From: Pseudomonas alcaligenes
GTDB taxonomy: Bacteria; Pseudomonadota; Gammaproteobacteria; Pseudomonadales; Pseudomonadaceae
Assembly (NCBI RefSeq): GCF_041729615.1
Contig: NZ_CP154874.1
Span: 1,927,001-1,991,000, forward strand
Length of the DNA stretch: 64,000 nucleotides
Direction: 5' to 3'
The number at the start of each line of letters is the position of its first letter. The stretch's first letter is position 1. The notes under the pieces were generated by a model. It was not told where the DNA came from. It made no database searches and was given only the letters and a program-made list of their open reading frames with translations. The translations under genes were made by a program, and so were the position numbers. Shown here piece after piece: positions 57,483 through 64,000 of the stretch.

Positions 57483-57499
57483 TGGCATCCGGGTTGCTA
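57483..57499 (+). promoter_or_regulatory. Sigma-54 (RpoN) promoter of dctPQM
   Basis: TGGCAT-CCGGG-TTGCTA matches the -24/-12 consensus TGGCAC-N5-TTGCW with one mismatch and the required GG/GC spacing of 10 bp. Transcription would begin near 57511, about 90 bp before the dctP start. Confidence 0.8.
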
Positions 57500-57538
57500 A
57501 TGCCCTACCCCGACAGCGCAATGTCCAGCTCCGACTAG

Positions 57539-58597
<1,059 letters not shown>

Positions 58598-58664
58598 TCC
58601 GCACCGCGCCGCCGCCCGCACGGCGGCGGCGCTCCGTCGACTCCGCCATCGGGAGATGCCATCC

Positions 58665-59297
58665 ATGAACGCCCTGCGGCGCGTCTGGGACCACTTCGAG
58701 GAAGGCTTCATCGCCTTCCTGCTGGGGGCCATGACGCTGGTGACCTTCGTCTACGTCATCCTCAACAACCTCTACACCCTGTTCTACAACCTGGCCGACC
58801 GCTGGCCGGCGGCCAGCGACACGCTGTTCGCCATCGGCGACGGCATTCTCGCCGCGGCCCAGGCCATGACCTGGAGCAACTCGCTGACCAAGGCACTGTT
58901 CGCCTGGCTGATCTTCTTCGGCCTGTCCTATGGCGTGCGCACCGCCGGCCATATCGGCGTGGACGCCCTGGTCAAGCTGGCGCCCAGGCATGTCCAGCGG
59001 GTCATCGGGGTGATCGCCTGTCTGTGCTGCCTGGGCTATGCCGGGCTGCTCAGCGTGGCCAGCTTCGAGTGGATCCAGACCCTGTTCAAGGCCGCCATCG
59101 GCGCCGAGGACCTGGGCCACTACGGCATCATGCAGTGGCACATCGGCCTGATCGTGCCGCTCGGCTTCGCCCTGGTATTCATCCGCTTCGCCGAGATCCT
59201 GGTGCGCATCCTGCGCGGCCGGCAGACCGGCCTGGGCCTGGCCGACGAGGCGGCCGAGGCGATCAAGCTGACCGAGCACGAGGAACACAAGCCATGA
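58665..59297 (+). CDS. dctQ: TRAP-type transporter small membrane subunit DctQ
   Basis: A 210-aa four-helix inner-membrane protein that couples DctP to the large subunit. The family segments AMTWSNSLTKALFAWLIFFG and GVRTAGHIGVDAL are seen. I prefer the ATG at 58665 because the GGGAG ribosome site is then 10 nt upstream; an ATG at 58656 is possible. The stop overlaps the dctM start as ATGA. Confidence 0.9.
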   Translation: MNALRRVWDHFEEGFIAFLLGAMTLVTFVYVILNNLYTLFYNLADRWPAASDTLFAIGDGILAAAQAMTWSNSLTKALFAWLIFFGLSYGVRTAGHIGVDALVKLAPRHVQRVIGVIACLCCLGYAGLLSVASFEWIQTLFKAAIGAEDLGHYGIMQWHIGLIVPLGFALVFIRFAEILVRILRGRQTGLGLADEAAEAIKLTEHEEHKP

Positions 59298-60577
59298 CCG
59301 TCCTGTTCCTCTTCCTGCTGCTGTTCCTGCTGATGTTTATCGGCGTGCCGATCGCCATCTCCCTCGGCCTGGCCGGCTCGCTGACCATCATCCTGTTCAG
59401 CCCCGACTCGGTGCGCTCGCTGGCGATCAAGCTGTTCGAGACCAGCGAGCACTACACCCTGCTGGCCATTCCGTTCTTCCTCCTGGCCGGGGCCTTCATG
59501 ACCACCGGCGGCGTGGCGCGCCGCCTGATCGACTTCGCCAACGCCTGCGTCGGCCATATCCGTGGCGGCCTGGCGATCGCCGCGGTGCTGGCCTGCATGC
59601 TGTTCGCCGCGCTGTCCGGCTCCTCGCCGGCCACGGTGGCGGCGGTCGGCTCCATCGCCATCGCCGGCATGGTGCGCTCCGGCTATCCACAGGCGTTCGG
59701 CGCCGGCATCGTGTGCAATGCCGGCACCCTCGGCATCCTGATCCCGCCGTCGATCGTCATGGTGGTGTACGCCGCCGCCACCGAGACCTCGGTGGGCAAG
59801 CTGTTCATGGCCGGCGTGGTGCCGGGCGTGCTGCTCGGCCTGACGCTGATGGTGGCGATCTACATTGTCGCGGTGAAGAAGAACCTGCCGGCGCTGCCGC
59901 GGGCGACCTTCCGCGAGTGGCTGGGCGCCGCACGCAAGGCGATCTGGGGCCTGCTGCTGATGGTGATCATCCTCGGCGGCATCTACTCCGGCATGTTCAC
60001 CCCCACCGAGGCGGCCGCCGTGGCGGCGATCTACTCGGCCTTCATCGCCCTGTTCGTGTACAGGGACATGCGCGTGCGCGAGGTGCCCAAGGTCCTGCTG
60101 GAGTCGGCCAAGCTGTCGATCATGCTGATGTTCATCATCGCCAACGCCATGCTGTTCGCCCACGTGCTGACCACCGAGCAGCTGCCGCAGCAGATCACCG
60201 CCTGGGTGCTGGAGGCCGGCCTGACGCCGATCACCTTCCTGCTGGTGGTGAACATCGTGCTGCTGATCGCCGGCGCCTTCATGGAGCCCTCGGCGATCAT
60301 CCTGATCCTGGCGCCGATCCTCTTCCCCATCGCCATGGAGCTGGGCATCGACCCGATCCACCTGGGCATCATCATGGTGGTCAACCTGGAGATCGGCCTG
60401 GTCACGCCACCGGTGGGGCTCAACCTGTTCGTCACCTCGGCGGTGACCGGCATGCCGCTGACCGCCACCATCCGCGCGGCCCTGCCCTGGCTGATGATCC
60501 TGCTGGCCTTCCTGCTGCTGGTCACCTACGTGCCCTGGATCTCCCTGGCCCTGCCCAACTGGATCGGCATGAGCTAG
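59294..60577 (+). CDS. dctM: TRAP-type transporter large membrane subunit DctM
   Basis: A 427-aa inner-membrane protein with about twelve helices that performs sodium-driven uptake. Motifs include GVPIAISLGLAGSL, FFLLAGAFMTTGGVARRL, CNAGTLGILIPPSIVMVVYA and GLVTPPVGLNLFV. It is the last gene of dctPQM and is followed by a terminator 24 bp downstream. An open frame upstream from 59024 is not coding; the ATG at 59294 is the family start. Confidence 0.93.
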   Translation: MTVLFLFLLLFLLMFIGVPIAISLGLAGSLTIILFSPDSVRSLAIKLFETSEHYTLLAIPFFLLAGAFMTTGGVARRLIDFANACVGHIRGGLAIAAVLACMLFAALSGSSPATVAAVGSIAIAGMVRSGYPQAFGAGIVCNAGTLGILIPPSIVMVVYAAATETSVGKLFMAGVVPGVLLGLTLMVAIYIVAVKKNLPALPRATFREWLGAARKAIWGLLLMVIILGGIYSGMFTPTEAAAVAAIYSAFIALFVYRDMRVREVPKVLLESAKLSIMLMFIIANAMLFAHVLTTEQLPQQITAWVLEAGLTPITFLLVVNIVLLIAGAFMEPSAIILILAPILFPIAMELGIDPIHLGIIMVVNLEIGLVTPPVGLNLFVTSAVTGMPLTATIRAALPWLMILLAFLLLVTYVPWISLALPNWIGMS

Positions 60578-60601
60578 GTCGAAGCGCCTCCCGCAACCCC
60601 G

Positions 60602-60626
60602 AGCCCGGCCCCGTGCCGGGCTTTTT
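60602..60626 (+). terminator. Rho-independent terminator after dctM
   Basis: AGCCCGG-CCCCGTG-CCGGGCT-TTTTC is a 7-bp GC stem with a T5 run, between dctM and the convergent cptA-like gene. Confidence 0.85.
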
Positions 60627-60632
60627 CTGCCC

Positions 60633-62354
60633 TCAGTTCTGCGCCATGTCGCGTGGCGCCGGCTGCGGCCGGATCAGGCTGAAGTCGATCAGGTTCTGCG
60701 GCTGGCGCGGGTCGCCGACCAGCAGCGGGCGCGCCTTGAACTCGGCGCTGACCAGGCTGCGACTGCGGTCATGCTCGGCGAAGTCGAGGCCGGCCAGGTC
60801 CGCCCAGGTGTGCACCAGGCCGGAGCTGCTGAACGGCCGCGCCAGGGCCTGGCCGAAGTCGCGCGCCGGCCACTTCGGCGCCGTCCACAGGAGGAAGGGG
60901 ATGGTGTACATCGGCCCGGTCGGCGCCGCCTCGTTGCGCCCCAGCACCTGCGGCCTGGGCGCATCGAACACCGCCTCGCCGTGGTCGGCCAGGTACAGCA
61001 GGAAGCCATTGGGGTCGCTGGCGGCGAAGCGCTTGATCAGGCTGGAGACCACGAAGTCGTTGTACAGCACCGCGTTGTCGTAGGCGTTGTAGGTCGGCAG
61101 CTGGTGCGCGGTGACGTGCGCCGGCACGCCCGTGCGGTCGGTGAAGCGCGCGAACTCCGGCGGGTAGCGGTACTGGTAGCTCATGTGGGTGCCGAGCAGG
61201 TGGACCACGATGAACTTGCGCGGTGCCGGGTCGGCCAGCACCCTGGCGAAGGGTTCGAGCACGTCGCCATCGTACTGGCGGGCGTTCTGCTCGCGGTTGT
61301 TGTTCAGGTAGAACTGCTCGTCCGCCTGCCTGGAGAAGGTGGTGAGCATGGTGTTGCGCTTGGTGATGGTCTGCTGGTTGGTGATCCAGTAGGTCCTGTA
61401 GCCGGCCTGCTTCATCACGCTGACCAGCGACGGGGTGTTCAGGTAGGCATCCGGGTGCTGCTGGTCGGCGAAGGTCAGCACCTGCTGCAGCGCCTCGATG
61501 GTGTAGGGCCGCGGGGTAACCGCGCCGCTGAACACCTGCAGCTGGTCGCGCAGCTTGTCCAGCTCCGGGGTGGTCTGGCGGCCATAGCCGTACAGGCTCA
61601 TGCGCTGGCGGTTGGTCGACTCGCCGATCACCAGCACCAGGGTCGCCGGGTGGCCGGCATGGGCATCGCGCAGGTCGGTCAGCGGCGCGATGCGCTCGCG
61701 CCCTTCCAGCAGCGCCTGCATGTTGGCCAGCTGGGCGCGGTACTGGCGGTAGCCGACCAGCAGCTGCCAGGGTGTGGCCGGCTCGATGCGCTCCTCGAAG
61801 TTCTCCAGCGCCACCGCCGCGTCCGCGTGCTTGCCGAACTGGCGCAGCGCCGGGTAGCCGAGCGAGACGAACAGGAAGAAGGCCGCGGCCAGCGCCGCCA
61901 GCGGGCGCGGCAGGTACACGGGACGGACCCTGCGCCACAGCAGCCAGGCCCCCAGGCCGTAGGCGAGGAAGGCCGGCAGCATCCACCAGGAGAAGTACTG
62001 TGCCAGGTACTCGCTGCCCTCGCTGACGTTGGACTCGAAGAGGATGAAGATGACGCTCTGCGAGAACTCCTGGCCGTAGATCAGGAAGTAGCCGAAGCCG
62101 GCCAGCGAGCACAGCCACAGCGGCACGCCGAGCAGCGCCGCCAGCAGCCGCGCCCGCGCCGGGAACAGCAGCAGCGGCACCAGCCACAAAGCGCTGAGCA
62201 GGAAGGCCTGGCGGAACCCGGCGAAGCCGGCAGTGCCGGTCAGCTGGATCAGCAGCTGGGTCACCCCGGAGAAGTACCAGAAGAACAGGAACATCCAGCC
62301 CAGCCCGGCCCAGTCGAAACCGCCACCGCGCCTGCCCTGCGCCGTCGTCGCCAT
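60633..62354 (-). CDS. cptA: Phosphoethanolamine transferase, CptA-like
   Basis: A 573-aa inner-membrane enzyme. About five N-terminal helices (residues 15-165) are followed by a periplasmic sulfatase-fold domain. The metal/active site has VLVIGESTNRQRMSLYGYGR and the nucleophile Thr in PRPYTIEALQQ. HLLGTHMSYQYRYP and LLYLADHGEAVFD supply the other zinc ligands. It adds phosphoethanolamine to lipopolysaccharide or another surface glycan. I chose the ATG at 62354 (MATTAQ); a start at 62399 is possible. Confidence 0.85.
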   Translation of the reverse strand: MATTAQGRRGGGFDWAGLGWMFLFFWYFSGVTQLLIQLTGTAGFAGFRQAFLLSALWLVPLLLFPARARLLAALLGVPLWLCSLAGFGYFLIYGQEFSQSVIFILFESNVSEGSEYLAQYFSWWMLPAFLAYGLGAWLLWRRVRPVYLPRPLAALAAAFFLFVSLGYPALRQFGKHADAAVALENFEERIEPATPWQLLVGYRQYRAQLANMQALLEGRERIAPLTDLRDAHAGHPATLVLVIGESTNRQRMSLYGYGRQTTPELDKLRDQLQVFSGAVTPRPYTIEALQQVLTFADQQHPDAYLNTPSLVSVMKQAGYRTYWITNQQTITKRNTMLTTFSRQADEQFYLNNNREQNARQYDGDVLEPFARVLADPAPRKFIVVHLLGTHMSYQYRYPPEFARFTDRTGVPAHVTAHQLPTYNAYDNAVLYNDFVVSSLIKRFAASDPNGFLLYLADHGEAVFDAPRPQVLGRNEAAPTGPMYTIPFLLWTAPKWPARDFGQALARPFSSSGLVHTWADLAGLDFAEHDRSRSLVSAEFKARPLLVGDPRQPQNLIDFSLIRPQPAPRDMAQN

Positions 62355-62444
62355 GCACCATACCCCGTCGAATCGGTGGCCGGAGGAATTCCGGCCCATC
62401 CGCCGATGGTGCCCAGGCGAAGCTGAAGGCTTCCTTAAGGCGCG

Positions 62445-64000
62445 CTACTCCAGCTGGAAATGCGCGGTGTTCTGCGCCAGGCTGCGGCTGCCGGCGCTGA
62501 GGCGGTCGGCCACGCCATGCACGGTCTGCGCGCCCTCCAGCAGGGCGGCGGCGGCCTGGTCGACCTGCTGGATATTGCCGCTGACCTCCTCGGCGGTGGC
62601 GGCCTGCTGCTCCACGGCGGCGGCGATCTGGGTCAGCATGTCGCTGACCCGCTGCACGGCGCCGGCGATCTCGCCCAGGTGGTCGCCCAGCTCGGTGACC
62701 GCGCCGGCGTCCACCTCGGCCTGGCTGCAGGCGCTCTGCATCAGTTCCACCGACTGCAGCACCACGCGCTGCAGGGCCTCGACCGTGGCGCTGATCTCGC
62801 GGGTGGAGTCCTGGGTGCGCTGCGACAGCGAGCGCACCTCGTCGGCCACCACGGCGAAGCCGCGGCCCTGCTCGCCGGCCCGCGCGGCCTCGATGGCGGC
62901 ATTCAGCGCCAGCAGGTTGGTCTGCTCGGCGATGCCCTTGATCACGTCCACCACCCGGTCGATCTGCTGGGCCTGCTCGCGCAGTTCGGCCAGCGCGGCG
63001 GCGGTGTCGCCCAGGCGTGCGGTGAGCTGGCGCATGCTGGCGGTGGTCTGCTGGCTGCGCTGGTTGCTCTGCTCGGCGATGTGGCGGGTCTGGCTGGCGT
63101 CCTGCGCCGCCATCTCGCAGTTCTCCGCCACGCTCTGCGCGGTGGCCGCCATCTGCGTGGCGGCGGCGGCGATCTGGCTGACCTGCAGCTGTTGCTGCTC
63201 CACCGCGCCGAGGGCACGGCGCGCCTCGGCGCCGAGCACCTGCACGGTGTCGTCCAGCTCGGCGCTCTCGCGGTTGACCCCCTGCAACGAGCCGCGCAGC
63301 TGGGCCACCGCATCGTTCAGCGCAGCGCCGATCAGCGCCAGCTCGTCCCGGCCGTGCACGGTGACATGGCGGCGCAGGTCGCCATCGCGCAGCGACTGCG
63401 CCAGCGAGGTGATGCGCCAGCTGCTGCCGCGGATCGACGCCTGCAGGCAGACCAGGGCGTAGAGCGCCAGCAGCACCAGCACGCCGAAGGCGCCGAGGGT
63501 GATGATCAGCGCGCGCAAGGCCTTGTCGCGGTACTGGCCGAGGCGCGCGTCGAGCGCCTCCAGGGTGGCGCGCTGCAGCGCCTCGACATGCCCCTGGGCG
63601 CTGTCCATGCCCTGCTCGAAGCCGGCCACGTCGAGCTGGATGCCGCCGTCGCCGTACATGTTCTGGTCCAGCTCGGCGAGCCAGTCGTCCAGCCCGGCCA
63701 GGCTCTGGGCATAGACCTGGTTCCAGGCCGCCAGCGACTTCGGCAGCTCGCCCTGCAGGCGTTCGCCGAGCTTGCCCAGCTGCTGCCGCGACTCGCCGGT
63801 GGCGGCGCGGATCTCGCGCAGCTGCAGGCGGCTCTGCAGGCTGAACTGGCCGGCCGCCACGGCGCCCTGGCCGACGCTGGCCAGCACCCCGAGCTGCTGC
63901 TGCAGGCGCGGCGCGCCCTGGGTGCCGACCTGCATCAGCAGGTAGGTCTCCAGCCAGGGATCGAGGATCAGCCCGCTCTCGGTCGCCACCTGCTCGCGCA
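62445..64000 (-). CDS. Methyl-accepting chemotaxis protein, N-terminus cut by the window
   Basis: The frame runs off the end of the window, so the first transmembrane helix and the start are missing. Seen are a helical periplasmic ligand domain, TM2 ([20 protein letters not shown]), HAMP and the cytoplasmic signalling domain. The tip is [19 protein letters not shown], with [18 protein letters not shown] next to it. It senses a periplasmic ligand and controls CheA. The ligand cannot be told. Confidence 0.92.
   Translation of the reverse strand, partial: REQVATESGLILDPWLETYLLMQVGTQGAPRLQQQLGVLASVGQGAVAAGQFSLQSRLQLREIRAATGESRQQLGKLGERLQGELPKSLAAWNQVYAQSLAGLDDWLAELDQNMYGDGGIQLDVAGFEQGMDSAQGHVEALQRATLEALDARLGQYRDKALRALIITLGAFGVLVLLALYALVCLQASIRGSSWRITSLAQSLRDGDLRRHVTVHGRDELALIGAALNDAVAQLRGSLQGVNRESAELDDTVQVLGAEARRALGAVEQQQLQVSQIAAAATQMAATAQSVAENCEMAAQDASQTRHIAEQSNQRSQQTTASMRQLTARLGDTAAALAELREQAQQIDRVVDVIKGIAEQTNLLALNAAIEAARAGEQGRGFAVVADEVRSLSQRTQDSTREISATVEALQRVVLQSVELMQSACSQAEVDAGAVTELGDHLGEIAGAVQRVSDMLTQIAAAVEQQAATAEEVSGNIQQVDQAAAALLEGAQTVHGVADRLSAGSRSLAQNTAHFQLE

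Overview
The window is a stretch of chromosome from a high-GC gammaproteobacterium, most likely Pseudomonas in the broad sense. The order plsY / tsaD / rpsU-dnaG-rpoD / a periplasmic-PAS-GGDEF-EAL protein resembling RmcA / a CAT-anticodon tRNA is the arrangement I know from P. aeruginosa. A Gac/Rsm-type small RNA with a perfect GacA upstream element and a sigma-54 dctPQM operon fit the same genus. No database search could be run; all names rest on reading protein sequences, motifs and gene order.

Region 1 (1-9979) is core chromosome: partial plsY, tsaD on the other strand, the macromolecular-synthesis operon rpsU-dnaG-rpoD, rmcA and the tRNA. The tRNA carries C4-G69 and C5-G68, the TilS determinants, so it is more likely tRNA-Ile2 (lysidine) than elongator tRNA-Met.

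Region 2 (9935-39101) is a genomic island of about 29 kb inserted in the 3' end of that tRNA. It is bounded by 45-bp identical direct repeats and by a 27-bp tandem repeat (putative integrase arm sites) near each end. A P4-type integrase and an AlpA-like protein lie at the distal end. The tRNA-proximal 4.5 kb holds debris (an IS3-family element, an integrase remnant, a broken sterol desaturase) plus an intact two-gene HNH/Ada-like module. The rest is a nearly complete copper-handling package: a CusCBA efflux pump whose CusB ends in a CusF-like domain; a copA - small His/Met-rich gene - copB - cytochrome c - DUF411 operon; PtrA-like and DUF2790 small proteins; a bufferin-type RiPP operon bufABC; copZ behind a CueR-type promoter; a Cu+-ATPase with DUF2933; and copRS. 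Sites matching CTGACA-N5-GTAAT (the CopR box) lie in front of copA, between ptrA and bufA, and in weaker form before copR and the DUF2790 gene. Most of the periplasmic defence, including the RiPP, therefore appears to be one CopRS regulon, while copZ appears to answer to CueR of the host chromosome.

Region 3 (39102-64000) is chromosome again, with accessory features: a large RTX metalloprotease with four 157-aa repeats, a secreted Cys-rich/DUF5648 protein, a diguanylate cyclase, an alkylsulfatase-like metallo-beta-lactamase divergent from a LysR regulator, an OsmC protein, two overlapping orphan solute-binding proteins, a nitronate-monooxygenase-like enzyme, a cNMP/CBS/DUF294 protein overlapping a DEDDh exonuclease, a PepSY membrane protein, an Rsm-type sRNA, a YkgJ protein, dctPQM with its sigma-54 promoter and two palindromic enhancer sites, a CptA-like phosphoethanolamine transferase and a partial chemoreceptor.
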